From a virus, in IMG/VR virus record IMGVR_UViG_3300035156_000206, positions 227,968 to 291,967 of that record: 64,000 bases of DNA, one strand, 5' to 3'. Below are positions 41,353-49,146 of this stretch, piece after piece. Both the position numbers and the translations under genes were made by a program. The stretch's first letter is position 1. Each line of letters begins with the position of its first letter. The notes under the pieces were generated by a model. It had not been told where the DNA came from, did no database searches, and worked only from the letters and a program-made list of their open reading frames with translations.

Positions 41353-41514
41353 TTACTCTGCCGAAAACCTTGATGCCAGGATGATGATTCTCTCTTCACC
41401 ACCATCTGTTTGGATAATGACACCATTACCCATTACACCCAGTATTTCGTACTTCTTTCCTATTGTCAACATAGGGTGAAACTTTTTAGCATCACACAAT
41501 GATTGTAGAATCAT
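41353..41514 (-). CDS. Small beta-barrel-like protein
   Basis: 53 aa; ATG 41514 or 41472. TIGKKYEILGVMGNGVIIQTD then ERIIILASRF, a run of strands typical of small SH3-like phage proteins. Confidence 0.6.
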   Translation of the reverse strand: MILQSLCDAKKFHPMLTIGKKYEILGVMGNGVIIQTDGGEERIIILASRFSAE

Positions 41515-41549
41515 ACTGCATCCATTCAAACAAGACAACATTTAAAATC

Positions 41550-41627
41550 TGGTATGGATAACGGAATTCGAATCCGTGTTTGCAGAGTGAAAGTCTGCCG
41601 TCCTAGTCCTATCTAGACGATATCCAT
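41550..41627 (-). tRNA. tRNA-Glu(UUC), further copy
   Basis: Acceptor ATGGATA/TATCCAT, D-arm TCGTCTAG, arm GCAGA-CTTTCAC-TCTGC, T-loop TTCGAAT, A73, CCA encoded. Confidence 0.92.
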
Positions 41628-41633
41628 ATTGTA

Positions 41634-41888
41634 CTACTTTTTAACCTTCTCGTACTGCACACCATCAATCACCACTACTGCTTTCGGTGACTTTTCTTGT
41701 GTGACCGTTGATGTTGAACTATTCGGACATCGAACAACCGTGATTGCATTTCCGTTTGTGTTCCTCATGTATGTAAAGGAACAATCGTTCAAGTGCTCGG
41801 GCACCGAATACCGCGTCTTCGAATCTTCGGTTGTTGCTTCACATCCTGCTACCAACACGCATAATACCACTGCCGCAACCTTGTTCAT
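41634..41888 (-). CDS. Lipoprotein
   Basis: 84 aa. Signal MNKVAAVVLCVLVAGC with lipobox L-V-A-G-C, so Cys16 is lipidated. The short mature part has two more Cys and ends VVIDGVQYEKVKK. Envelope-facing; could act in lysis or exclusion (inference). ATGA overlap with the gene before. Confidence 0.8.
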   Translation of the reverse strand: MNKVAAVVLCVLVAGCEATTEDSKTRYSVPEHLNDCSFTYMRNTNGNAITVVRCPNSSTSTVTQEKSPKAVVVIDGVQYEKVKK

Positions 41889-42304
41889 TTGATACCTTGT
41901 TGTGTAAACTTCTGGTCACTTAGGTCGATCTTAACGATCTTGCTTTCGTCCCTTGTCTCTGCATCAATGAAAATGGTTCGTAACACAACCCATTCCCCAA
42001 CAAATGAAACTGGAACAATAAGGTAATCAATTACAAACTCGACCCTTCCAATCTTTTCACCATTAACATATCGGGTATGAAAGTAAAGCAACTCACACAA
42101 CCCATAATTAACAATGCGCTTTAGCAGCTTTCCTAGACGATCTGCATTGTCTTTGGTAATCCGCTCCTTCATCCTATCAATCGCATGGCTCGACAGCTTT
42201 AGCTTGAACCGCGTGTGATAATCAATCAGGTCAAATACTTCAAGCAGTTTCTGGTTCAATGGAACCATCAAATGCCGGTTTAGTGTTTTATTGTCGTATT
42301 CCAT
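41885..42304 (-). CDS. Protein of unknown function
   Basis: 139 aa. LSSHAIDRMKERITKDNADRL resembles the S-x-H-A-x-x-R-M-x-x-R start of small RelE/DUF4258-like domains, and strands VVLRTIFID follow. Assignment weak. Own promoter. Confidence 0.65.
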   Translation of the reverse strand: MEYDNKTLNRHLMVPLNQKLLEVFDLIDYHTRFKLKLSSHAIDRMKERITKDNADRLGKLLKRIVNYGLCELLYFHTRYVNGEKIGRVEFVIDYLIVPVSFVGEWVVLRTIFIDAETRDESKIVKIDLSDQKFTQQGIK

Positions 42305-42311
42305 GTGGTGT

Positions 42312-42341
42312 ATTCTACAACATGTTCTATTCAAAAATCAA
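42312..42341 (-). promoter_or_regulatory. Sigma-70 promoter
   Basis: -35 TTGATT, 18-nt spacer, -10 TAGAAT. Confidence 0.5.
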
Positions 42342-42354
42342 CAACTATTTGTTC

Positions 42355-42439
42355 TGGTGGATCATGATGGAGTCGAACCACCTATGACTAGCATGCTTGC
42401 GGGTTACAGCCGCACCCCTTACCGTTCGGGCAACGATCC
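42355..42439 (-). tRNA. tRNA-Tyr(GUA), first copy
   Basis: Class II; acceptor GGATCGT/ATGATCC, arm TGCGG-CTGTAAC-CCGCA, A73, CCA encoded. Confidence 0.93.
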
Positions 42440-42446
42440 AATGTTC

Positions 42447-42531
42447 TGGTGGGTTGGGTAGGGATCGAACCTACTTACCATAAGGAACGGGGGTTACAGC
42501 CCCGCAGCACGACCTTTGTGCCATCCAACCC
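42447..42531 (-). tRNA. tRNA-Tyr(GUA), second copy
   Basis: Class II; acceptor GGGTTGG/CCAACCC, loop CTGTAAC, T-arm GTAGG/CCTAC, A73, CCA encoded. Confidence 0.92.
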
Positions 42532-42539
42532 GGTATTCT

Positions 42540-42707
42540 TTACTTCAACTTCTTGATGTCCATTTTCAGGTCAGCGATCTTTCGCATGGTGCCTGGTACG
42601 TCAAATGCTGGACCCTTACCCTTTTGTTGCAAAGCGAGCTTCATTTCTGACTCGAGCTGTACAACACGGGCTTCCAGGTTTGCAATCTTCTTATCGTTCT
42701 TGGCCAT
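42540..42707 (-). CDS. Small coiled-coil protein
   Basis: 55 aa from ATG 42707 (GGAG 6 nt upstream). NDKKIANLEARVVQLESEMKL then a basic tail MRKIADLKMDIKKLK. Probable coiled-coil dimer. Confidence 0.7.
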   Translation of the reverse strand: MAKNDKKIANLEARVVQLESEMKLALQQKGKGPAFDVPGTMRKIADLKMDIKKLK

Positions 42708-42778
42708 CATAAACTCCTGTTGTTGTGTTAATGAATCAACATGATACATCTTAAACACGTTTACTGCAACTTCTAATT

Positions 42779-42853
42779 TGGTAGGGCCGGAGGAGCTCGA
42801 ATCCTCTTTTGCTGGTTAAAAGCCAGCTACTTCACCGTTAAAGTTTCAACCCC
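42779..42853 (-). tRNA. tRNA-Lys(UUU)
   Basis: Arm GCTGG-CTTTTAA-CCAGC, T-arm GAGGA/TCCTC, acceptor pairs 7/7 with three G-U, A73, CCA encoded. Confidence 0.92.
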
Positions 42854-42867
42854 AAAATTCGGATAAC

Positions 42868-42901
42868 AAAAAAGAGCACCGTCTTTCGAGGGTGCTCTTG
42901 T
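42868..42901 (-). terminator. Rho-independent terminator
   Basis: Nine-bp stem AAGAGCACC/GGTGCTCTT beside an A run. Confidence 0.8.
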
Positions 42902-42921
42902 CGTTGGAATAAAATGGAGGT

Positions 42922-43035
42922 TTACTTCTTAGACACTCCACCTTTGACAAAAGCACACACGCGTTTATATTGGGCAGCATACGCTACTTCAATAATAAAC
43001 ATCTCGTGTTGTTCTAGTTGGCAAAGGGTAAACAT
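42922..43035 (-). CDS. Possible 37-residue basic protein
   Basis: MFTLCQLEQHEMFIIEVAYA then AQYKRVCAFVKGGVSKK: looks protein-like, followed by a terminator. A TAAATA box lies about 37 bp upstream. Ribosome site weak (GGA). Confidence 0.5.
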   Translation of the reverse strand: MFTLCQLEQHEMFIIEVAYAAQYKRVCAFVKGGVSKK

Positions 43036-43542
43036 TTTATAATCCAAGTGTTGGGTGATTCGTTATAATGCTATTTAGTGCTGATACTCTCAAAGGCAAG
43101 AGGGTATAAACAGGGTAACAATTCTTATGGGGGCACCGCGTCTACTCGTCCTGTAAATTTGCACAGCAACGCCGCCAGCGCGCGCTATCTACAAGGCCAC
43201 ATAGGCTGCATATGAGTTAGATGTCCGGACATCTGCGGCGCGGTACCTTCATAAGGACTGTCAAAGAACTTAGGTGAGTCACTAGGGAATACCCCAACAA
43301 ATGTAGTCGACATCAACTTTGCGTCAGCTTAGCCGGTTGAATAATCCGGACTTCGTAGGGACACCCTTTTGATGGGGTGAGCTTTGCATCCTCATTCCTG
43401 AGGAAGTTTCCTTGCCATAAAGCTCCATGGAGCACGCGCATTTCATCCGTCTAGTACATTTGCGTCAGTTTGTTTCCGTGGGCTCTTTCCTTCCCACTAC
43501 GTCTTCCACTGGCGTGTGACTCGCCTAAATTCTCTAGGCCAA
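43036..43542 (-). other. Unassigned structured stretch before tRNA-Leu(UAA)
   Basis: About 500 GC-rich bases with no open frame of note. Contains a perfect 16-bp palindrome (43219-43234, AGATGTCC and its complement) and a GCCGC/GCGGC arm around it. Possibly one or more stable RNAs. Confidence 0.4.
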
Positions 43543-43665
43543 TACTTTGTTTGACACTCGCGGGGCGTATGGCAGTGTGTACAATCCCATACGGTCGTGC
43601 AAGTATCGTCTGCAAGTCCCACAACGCTCTGGCCGGAGCATCACTGCGAGTGTCAAACAAAATAC
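43543..43665 (-). ncRNA. Structured RNA, about 122 nt, with 16-bp terminal stem
   Basis: TTTGTTTGACACTCGC (43546-43561) and its perfect complement (43646-43661) close the element, 3 nt after tRNA-Leu(UAA). Internal 7-bp hairpin CGTATGG/CCATACG. Same placement as the 37044 RNA after tRNA-Phe. Confidence 0.45.
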
Positions 43666-43668
43666 TGG

Positions 43669-43756
43669 TGGTGCCGGCACCGAGACTCGAACTCGGATGC
43701 GCTTGCGCGCGGGAGATTTTAAGTCTCCTGGGTCTAACCAATTTCCCCATACCGGC
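43669..43756 (-). tRNA. tRNA-Leu(UAA)
   Basis: Class II; acceptor GCCGGTA/TGCCGGC, arm GGAGA-CTTAAAA-TCTCC, long variable arm GCGC/GCGC, A73, CCA encoded. First gene of the array in transcription order. Confidence 0.94.
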
Positions 43757-43797
43757 CATTCTTTACAGCAACTGATCGTTTCCGATTCAGTTAGAAG

Positions 43798-43826
43798 AGT
43801 ATATATGGACTCTTCATTTATGACAA
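43798..43826 (-). promoter_or_regulatory. Sigma-70 promoter at the head of the tRNA array
   Basis: -35 TTGTCA, 17-nt spacer, -10 TATACT, about 42 bp before tRNA-Leu(UAA). Confidence 0.7.
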
Positions 43827-43850
43827 CAGTTATTTCTGCTGGGTGATGCG

Positions 43851-44255
43851 TTACACTATTTCATTATATTCAGCTGATGCAACTTCATTTATGGGCCCGA
43901 GCCCACACATCAGTGAATCCACGTCCAGGTTCGCATAGCGCATTGAAAATTCTGTACGCAACGAAGACTGCACGTCTCCCCAGGCGGGAAGGTGTGCCCG
44001 CGAGGTATATAGCGTCCGCAGTGCCGCTATAGCATGGTAAGGATTGGCAAGCTTTGCATCCACCTGCCTCAGCAATTGGTTGACGTTGGTGAGATGGTTT
44101 GGTGCGTCTGCTTCCACGTTTCGCAAAAGCGATTTGATAGTCTTCGACACTGCCACCAGACTTTCTGGTGCATCAGGGTTGTTCACATTCCTCAGCCACG
44201 CGGGAAGCTGCACTGGCTCAGTGATGCCTGATGCCTGTTTGTTTCGGCTGGTCAA
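43851..44255 (-). CDS. Helical protein of unknown function, TTG start
   Basis: 134 aa from TTG 44255, which follows GGAGAATAA (site and stop of the gene before); no ATG fits without overlapping that gene. PVQLPAWLRNVNNPDAPESL, then heptad-like helices. No family recognised. Confidence 0.66.
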   Translation of the reverse strand: MTSRNKQASGITEPVQLPAWLRNVNNPDAPESLVAVSKTIKSLLRNVEADAPNHLTNVNQLLRQVDAKLANPYHAIAALRTLYTSRAHLPAWGDVQSSLRTEFSMRYANLDVDSLMCGLGPINEVASAEYNEIV

Positions 44256-44256
44256 A

Positions 44257-44421
44257 TTATTCTCCCAACTGTTTCTGCATCTCTTTACGAGCCAGGCGCT
44301 TTTGACGGGCACGCTTTGCATGTTCACCAACTTTAGGCTCATGAACGCCACCCTTCTTTGTCATCAGGACAGCGTTTACATGGGCTGCACGTGGCTTACG
44401 AAGTTTTCTTACCTTGGCCAT
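44257..44421 (-). CDS. Very basic small protein
   Basis: 54 aa, about one third Lys/Arg (MAKVRKLRKPRAAHVNAVL...KRARQKRLARKEMQK). GGAG 6 nt upstream. Probably binds nucleic acid. Downstream of a consensus promoter. Confidence 0.7.
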   Translation of the reverse strand: MAKVRKLRKPRAAHVNAVLMTKKGGVHEPKVGEHAKRARQKRLARKEMQKQLGE

Positions 44422-44448
44422 CTTGTTCTCCATTTGAATATGTGTAGC

Positions 44449-44477
44449 ATTATATATCCAAATGGGAGGGAAGTCAA
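44449..44477 (-). promoter_or_regulatory. Sigma-70 promoter
   Basis: -35 TTGACT, 17-nt spacer, -10 TATAAT. Confidence 0.88.
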
Positions 44478-44797
44478 CAGCTTTTCTTCAGCTCAGGCAT
44501 GAAATCGTTGACCCATTCTGCTGTCACCATCTCGATGGTGAGCTTATCGACCCACTTCTCTTGATTGGGAACCTTAAGTGCTTCCCTGTCCTTGCCGTAG
44601 ATGGACACAGTTCCATCCTCATCCACTTCACCATCGAAGTAGAACCGATCGTCGTCCCAATAAAACCCAACCTCTCCGTCATCGTTCTGCATGAGGATAG
44701 GTGATCGTACGCCAAGCTCTACCAAACGGGCAATGAACTTCTCCCGAATGGCGAGGTCTTCTGGCTTGGGATTGTCTGGTGGTAGATCGCGAATCAC
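44474..44797 (-). CDS. Acidic protein of unknown function
   Basis: 107 aa with GTG start in a GTGA overlap. QNDDGEVGFYWDDDRFYFDGEV gives Asp-rich strands; helix near the end. Common phage type without known function. Confidence 0.7.
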   Translation of the reverse strand: MIRDLPPDNPKPEDLAIREKFIARLVELGVRSPILMQNDDGEVGFYWDDDRFYFDGEVDEDGTVSIYGKDREALKVPNQEKWVDKLTIEMVTAEWVNDFMPELKKSC

Positions 44798-45075
44798 GAT
44801 GGCTGCAGCTTTGTTTGCATATGTTCACCCAGGCCAAACTTCACTGGGTCCAGATTGCGCAGGTGGTCAAATTGCGGCAGTGGTGAGCCTACCCCAGCCT
44901 CCAGTTCCTTCAGGCCAGCAATTGCCTTCTTGTAGTGACGCATCGCGGCCCCCAGGTTGTACTTGTTGCGATTGTAGATCATCTGCTTTTCCTGGCTATC
45001 GACGAATTCCGTCAATGCCTCCGAGAATACCATCATGTCGATGACGGTGTGATTCTTAGGCTGATTCATGTCCAT
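44794..45075 (-). CDS. Helical protein of unknown function
   Basis: 93 aa from ATG 45075 (AAGGA 6 nt upstream). FSEALTEFVDSQEKQMIYNRNKY; amphipathic helices. Confidence 0.7.
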   Translation of the reverse strand: MDMNQPKNHTVIDMMVFSEALTEFVDSQEKQMIYNRNKYNLGAAMRHYKKAIAGLKELEAGVGSPLPQFDHLRNLDPVKFGLGEHMQTKLQPS

Positions 45076-45105
45076 TTGCTGTCCTTGAAGAGGTGGTGAA
45101 ACTAT

Positions 45106-45134
45106 AGAGTAGCTCACATTCTGATTCGAGTCAA
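45106..45134 (-). promoter_or_regulatory. Weak sigma-70 promoter
   Basis: -35 TTGACT, 17-nt spacer, -10 TACTCT; a TATAGT lies 5 bp further on. Confidence 0.45.
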
Positions 45135-45406
45135 CCGTTTTTTCTTGTCATAATGCGCTTCCACCCGTATGGACTGGTGCACTTTCTGACGCTATGAAAG
45201 AAGATCGCCCCGTTCTCACGATAGCAGATTCTGAGCAGGTCCATCTTCACTTTCAGTCTCAGCCCGATGTGAGGGTGAATATCATACATGTAGCGACCGG
45301 CATAAATCTGCTTGTGTGCCCGATCGCCACGGGTACGGAGCTGGCGGTGCTTTGATACCATCAGCGTCTTGCGCGGCACTACATCATACATTGGTACATA
45401 GTTCAT
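45131..45406 (-). CDS. Basic protein of unknown function
   Basis: 91 aa, Arg/Lys/His-rich, net strongly positive (KTLMVSKHRQLRTRGDRAHK). Candidate nucleic-acid binder. ATGA overlap with the gene before. Confidence 0.66.
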   Translation of the reverse strand: MNYVPMYDVVPRKTLMVSKHRQLRTRGDRAHKQIYAGRYMYDIHPHIGLRLKVKMDLLRICYRENGAIFFHSVRKCTSPYGWKRIMTRKNG

Positions 45407-45774
45407 GCTGGCTCCTTGGTGATATATTTGGCCATGAACTCCTGCAGCAAGTCCTCAGCTTCCATTCCCACATCATACGCACGGTACTCATCAATGATCT
45501 TGAGGAACCACGTGCGCCCTTTGGTATCTTTCGCAAATCCTTCGTAGCATTTGATACCACGGAAGCCATGCGTCTCGATGCGCGTAACCTGCTCGAAGTC
45601 CATCGTAATAAAGCTCCCAATACCACGTGAGCCTTCGCTGTTCTTGATGATTGCCTGAACGAGATCGTCGTAGGCCTCACCATCAAATTCATCCAGCTTG
45701 ATCACAATGTCATGTTCTGGCAGTATACCAGACAGTGGCATCCCTTTTTGCATCTCATATTCATGTAGGTACAT
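45403..45774 (-). CDS. Acidic protein of unknown function
   Basis: 123 aa; EHDIVIKLDEFDGEAYDDLVQAI and a C-terminal helix DLLQEFMAKYI. Mixed alpha/beta. No family recognised. Confidence 0.7.
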   Translation of the reverse strand: MYLHEYEMQKGMPLSGILPEHDIVIKLDEFDGEAYDDLVQAIIKNSEGSRGIGSFITMDFEQVTRIETHGFRGIKCYEGFAKDTKGRTWFLKIIDEYRAYDVGMEAEDLLQEFMAKYITKEPA

Positions 45775-45803
45775 TTGTATATCCCCATAATAGCCTTACA
45801 GTC

Positions 45804-45832
45804 ATTATAAGCAACTTTCCAATAAAAGTCAA
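45804..45832 (-). promoter_or_regulatory. Consensus sigma-70 promoter
   Basis: -35 TTGACT, 17-nt spacer, -10 TATAAT. Confidence 0.88.
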
Positions 45833-45891
45833 CAAGAATACGCTTGAATGAAGTGGAACCCGGCATATGTGCACTTAGTTCAGTTACAACA

Positions 45892-45897
45892 TAAATA
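45892..45897 (+). promoter_or_regulatory. T4-like late promoter box
   Basis: ACATAAATAATCC, TAAATA about 28 bp before the forward ATG 45925. Confidence 0.5.
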
Positions 45898-45924
45898 ATC
45901 CACCAATCATAAAAGGACATCAAT

Positions 45925-46275
45925 ATGCAACTCAACGACCTGTTAACTGAAGCCGAAATAGACGCACTGCTGGAAGCGCCTCTCGATATGCCTGAGGGAG
46001 CTTCCCTTGTTACTCAATTAGAGACACTGATGCATCGTTTGGAATCGGCCAAACGTGCGTTGGGGATCACAAACCGCCTTACCAATCCTGAAGACCGTAA
46101 GCGCCATCGTTCGCGTGTAATGAGCTTCATGAACCAACTGCGTGCGATGTTCAATCGTGTGGCAGATCAGATGGAAGCAGATATGGCTAAAGAAGATCAG
46201 CCAAATCCTGAAGAACGAGGAAGTGTTGCACCACAAGCGGGTGCGATGCCATCAGATATGCGGATGGCAGCATAA
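45925..46275 (+). CDS. Forward-strand helical protein, probably late
   Basis: 116 aa, MQLNDLLTEAEIDALLEAP, helical and charged, Pro/Ala/Gly tail. AAGGAC upstream. Isolated forward gene like 26597, ending at a bidirectional terminator. Function unknown. Confidence 0.72.
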   Translation: MQLNDLLTEAEIDALLEAPLDMPEGASLVTQLETLMHRLESAKRALGITNRLTNPEDRKRHRSRVMSFMNQLRAMFNRVADQMEADMAKEDQPNPEERGSVAPQAGAMPSDMRMAA

Positions 46276-46306
46276 GAAAAAGGCCGCGCGATGCGGCCTT
46301 TTTCTA
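46276..46306. terminator. Bidirectional terminator
   Basis: AGGCCGC/GCGGCCT stem with A run on the left and T run on the right. Confidence 0.85.
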
Positions 46307-46318
46307 AGCAGGCAGCGA

Positions 46319-47176
46319 TTAAGCAGCCGGCGTTTCTTCGGCAGGCGTTTCTTCAGCTGGTGCTTCGCTGGTAGCAGCCAGGCCGGTGCCTTCGTCGGCT
46401 GGAACCGAGACGCCTTCTGCGGCAACTTCGATCACTTCAGCGTCATTCGCTGTTGTGGTTTCGGCCACGGTCTCGCCAGCTGGAGTTTCAGTGGACGCTG
46501 GTGTTGCCGAGCGTGGCGTTACCATGCCGGCGGCCTTGCGCATGTTGTAGATGTAGGTGTTGGCACCATTTTTGCTCAGGCCGACAGCTGGGTCAGTGAG
46601 CAGGCCCATCAGGATCTTGCGCTCGGCGCCCTTGTTTGCGTTGAACACTGCACGTGCACGCTCGGCCTTGGTTGGACCCGCGGTTTCGACGATCGTTTCG
46701 GTGCCGGTGGCAGCAGCCACTTCAACCTTGGTATCGACGATGTCGGTAGCTTTGGTGGTGATAACCGCCGGCGCTCCGGTAACAGCTTCGGCCAGTTCGG
46801 CCTGCAGTTCGTTCTGGATCTCGATTTCGGCAACAGCCGTCGAAACGATTTCGGCGCTGATTTCTTCCACGATGCCGGCTGCGACGTTGGTGTCGGTTAC
46901 AGCGGTCACGACTTCTTCGGTGTCAACTGGCTTGACGGTTGACGGCGTATTGGTACCGAATTCGAAGTTTGCTTCGGCCGTGGGCACCAAGATGCCGTCT
47001 TCGATTACCACGTACCCGCGCTTTTTGAGCGTTGCCAGGGAACCAGTGACTGTGGCGACGGACACGCCCAGGTATTCAGCGATCTTGGGTGCGGTTGCAG
47101 TCTTGTCGAGCAAGATAGCGTCCATCACATCTTTTGCCTTTTCGGACAGAGGCTTTGTTTCAATGGCAGTAGTCAT
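46319..47176 (-). CDS. Winged-helix protein with phage TYY domain and Ala/Glu-rich linker
   Basis: 285 aa. N-terminal winged HTH: ATAPKIAEYLGVSVATVTGSLATLKKRGYVV (about 27-57). The middle is Ala/Val/Thr/Glu-rich and unstructured. At about 170-215 a second domain runs KAERARAVFNANKG, LTDPAVGLSKNGANTYIYNMRKA, a phage domain (agA-x-TYY) found again in the SprT gene. The tail is acidic repeats. Likely DNA-binding. GC-rich codons suggest high expression. Confidence 0.78.
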   Translation of the reverse strand: MTTAIETKPLSEKAKDVMDAILLDKTATAPKIAEYLGVSVATVTGSLATLKKRGYVVIEDGILVPTAEANFEFGTNTPSTVKPVDTEEVVTAVTDTNVAAGIVEEISAEIVSTAVAEIEIQNELQAELAEAVTGAPAVITTKATDIVDTKVEVAAATGTETIVETAGPTKAERARAVFNANKGAERKILMGLLTDPAVGLSKNGANTYIYNMRKAAGMVTPRSATPASTETPAGETVAETTTANDAEVIEVAAEGVSVPADEGTGLAATSEAPAEETPAEETPAA

Positions 47177-47268
47177 GGTACATCCTTTTCAAGTCATTAT
47201 AAATTAGTCTCAGAATCGGTTGTATGGGACGTCTCGCTTACTGCTTAATTTCCCTAACCGATGAGGCA

Positions 47269-47297
47269 ATTATAGATGGGTAAAGAATCGAAGTCAA
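47269..47297 (-). promoter_or_regulatory. Sigma-70 promoter
   Basis: -35 TTGACT, 17-nt spacer, -10 TATAAT; for the gene at 46319. Confidence 0.88.
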
Positions 47298-47328
47298 CGG
47301 GACATACACAAGTTTATTGACAAATATA

Positions 47329-47727
47329 TTACGGAACAGGCATCCAATGTCCAATCCACTCGCTTTCGTCCTCTTTGCAATACCATCCCAGCCCAACATT
47401 CCCATCGAAGTCCTTGAAGATAAACTGCTCATTCTCGAGCGGACGACGGACGGGATCTGCGAAAGGTATCCAAGGAGTCCCAGACCAGGCGAACCGAACT
47501 ACCCATGGATTATCCTGGCGTTGTACAAGACCTGCAAGTGCGAATGAGAACTTCATAAGGTCGTGGGTCATGTTTACATCACCAAAGAGGTCTCCAACAC
47601 CATTATCTTTGGCTAGTTCCATAATATGGGCTTCAGTAATCTCCATATTGGTACGACTAAGCTGGGCCAGACGGGCTTTCGCCCAGCTTAGTTCCTGTTT
47701 GAGGCGATCGATCTCACTTGTTTCCAT
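47329..47727 (-). CDS. Protein of unknown function
   Basis: 132 aa. N-terminal coiled helix, then Trp/Phe-rich FAWSGTPWIPFADPVRRPL and GLGWYCKEDESEWIGHW, beta-type. No family recognised. Confidence 0.7.
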   Translation of the reverse strand: METSEIDRLKQELSWAKARLAQLSRTNMEITEAHIMELAKDNGVGDLFGDVNMTHDLMKFSFALAGLVQRQDNPWVVRFAWSGTPWIPFADPVRRPLENEQFIFKDFDGNVGLGWYCKEDESEWIGHWMPVP

Positions 47728-47728
47728 C

Positions 47729-48316
47729 TTACGATTCCATTTCCTTGTTCCAAAGTTCCAACATACAGAACATCGCTGCCACTACACCCAGGCCAATAGC
47801 CCAAGGTACCACGAAGTACGACGCCGCCAGGTAAAACACCACTCCGACGATTGCTGATGCTACCAGCTTATCGAACATTGTGTCCACCGCGAACCCAACA
47901 GCAAACTCGTAACTTGAGTCATCGTCGTCCTCGTCGAATTCATCCCACTCACTTTGTACCGTATCGTGGCGCTCCATGGCATGATGCAATTTGATTGCCT
48001 CATCGATTGTGAGGCACCAAGTTCGGTAATCCGTGTCTTCAATTTCGGACAGAACCTCACCATCATCGATGTTTGCGATGAATTTCAGTCGCTCTGTGTC
48101 CTTGTTGTTGGCCGATTCTTTGCTGAGAGCAGCGTACTTAACCAACAGGTTAAAGTATTCTGTTTCCCAATTCACACCCGGCACAGCTGCGACTACCTCA
48201 TCTAGTGCGGATACTGGCTCATTAGCGGGTGTAACAAAGACATCCCCATTCGTCGCATCCACAACCGTCATCACGTCCATCACGGGCTCCAACTTTCTTA
48301 ACACCACTTGTTCCAT
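47729..48316 (-). CDS. Membrane-anchored protein
   Basis: 195 aa from ATG 48316 (GGAG 7 nt upstream). Acidic cytoplasmic part (SEWDEFDEDDDDSSYEF), then two C-terminal spans near 150-190 (ASAIVGVVFYLAASYFVVPW, AIGLGVVAAMFCMLEL). Topology suggests both ends inside. Function unknown. Confidence 0.72.
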   Translation of the reverse strand: MEQVVLRKLEPVMDVMTVVDATNGDVFVTPANEPVSALDEVVAAVPGVNWETEYFNLLVKYAALSKESANNKDTERLKFIANIDDGEVLSEIEDTDYRTWCLTIDEAIKLHHAMERHDTVQSEWDEFDEDDDDSSYEFAVGFAVDTMFDKLVASAIVGVVFYLAASYFVVPWAIGLGVVAAMFCMLELWNKEMES

Positions 48317-48479
48317 TGTCGTTCTCCAATTCTGCAATTTTTGTTTCCGCCGTGATGAGCCGTGTAATCAGGCTTGCAACGACGGCGGGATTAACCGTTG
48401 CAATCCACTCTGCTACATTTGATTCTACAACCATGTTTTCATCAGCACAAAGTTGTGCTAGGAAGGCATCTGTGATCAT
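48222..48479 (-). CDS. Small protein of unknown function
   Basis: 85 aa from ATG 48479 (ATGA overlap). Helical MITDAFLAQLCADENMVVES, and a Gly/Asp/Cys tail DGCGCDEWGC. Overlaps the next gene by about 95 nt. Confidence 0.65.
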   Translation of the reverse strand: MITDAFLAQLCADENMVVESNVAEWIATVNPAVVASLITRLITAETKIAELENDNGTSGVKKVGARDGRDDGCGCDEWGCLCYTR

Positions 48480-48718
48480 AATGCTACCACCTTGGAGCAC
48501 TTACGCTGCAGCATACAGAATTTCTCTGCTTCTGGTGAAAAACACATACAATTGGGAAGTGGAACGTACGCCTCAGGCGCCGGTTTAAAGTTCAGCAGAG
48601 CACGAGCAAACTCGTACACATACGGGTTCAGTTCTAGAGTGCCGTTCGGTTGCTCTTTCAGCTTGAATCCGTTGTCCAGGGCTAGTTCCTGGATTTGTTC
48701 GTTTGTGATGGTGATCAT
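48476..48718 (-). CDS. Small phage protein of unknown function
   Basis: 80 aa, MITITNEQIQELALDNGFKL, ends with three Cys. Similar start to its downstream neighbour. No family recognised. Confidence 0.7.
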   Translation of the reverse strand: MITITNEQIQELALDNGFKLKEQPNGTLELNPYVYEFARALLNFKPAPEAYVPLPNCMCFSPEAEKFCMLQRKCSKVVAL

Positions 48719-48749
48719 GTTTTCTAAGGAGTGTTCGCAACAGAAACAT

Positions 48750-48777
48750 ATTATATAGGAACTTGAACGAATGACAA
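48750..48777 (-). promoter_or_regulatory. Sigma-70 promoter
   Basis: -35 TTGTCA, 16-nt spacer, -10 TATAAT. Confidence 0.7.
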
Positions 48778-48782
48778 CAGAT

Positions 48783-48810
48783 AAAAAGAAAGGACCCGAA
48801 GGTCCTGTAT
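48783..48810 (-). terminator. Rho-independent terminator
   Basis: AGGACC/GGTCCT stem, CGAA-type loop, TTTCTTTTT on the reverse strand. Confidence 0.8.
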
Positions 48811-49146
48811 TTATTTGGTTGTGAAGCGGGGTCTTGGAATATCGTGTTGGAAGCGTTGACCTTCCATTTCCGGCTCCAGATGCGCATACTTTGGACTTAC
48901 CAAATCTGTAGGAACAATAATGAACTGTCCAACAAACTTTGCTACCTTCTGTCGTGCATCCTCAATGTCAGTCCACTTCCGTTTGTAAGTATACCAACCA
49001 GACCCACCATATTCGCTGTCCGAGTCGTTGATGTAGAACTCCATCACACCATTGTGGACACGCATATCTGCCGCATCTGGATTGAGCATCAACTCATATG
49101 CCCAATCCATTGCCTTGCCGCTTAGTTCATCAGGCGTCAGGATCAT
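48811..49146 (-). CDS. Protein of unknown function
   Basis: 111 aa from ATG 49146. MILTPDELSGKAMDWAYELM, then GVMEFYINDSDSEYGGSGWYTY: typical of small phage proteins of unknown role. Overlaps the gene before by 17 nt. Confidence 0.7.
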   Translation of the reverse strand: MILTPDELSGKAMDWAYELMLNPDAADMRVHNGVMEFYINDSDSEYGGSGWYTYKRKWTDIEDARQKVAKFVGQFIIVPTDLVSPKYAHLEPEMEGQRFQHDIPRPRFTTK

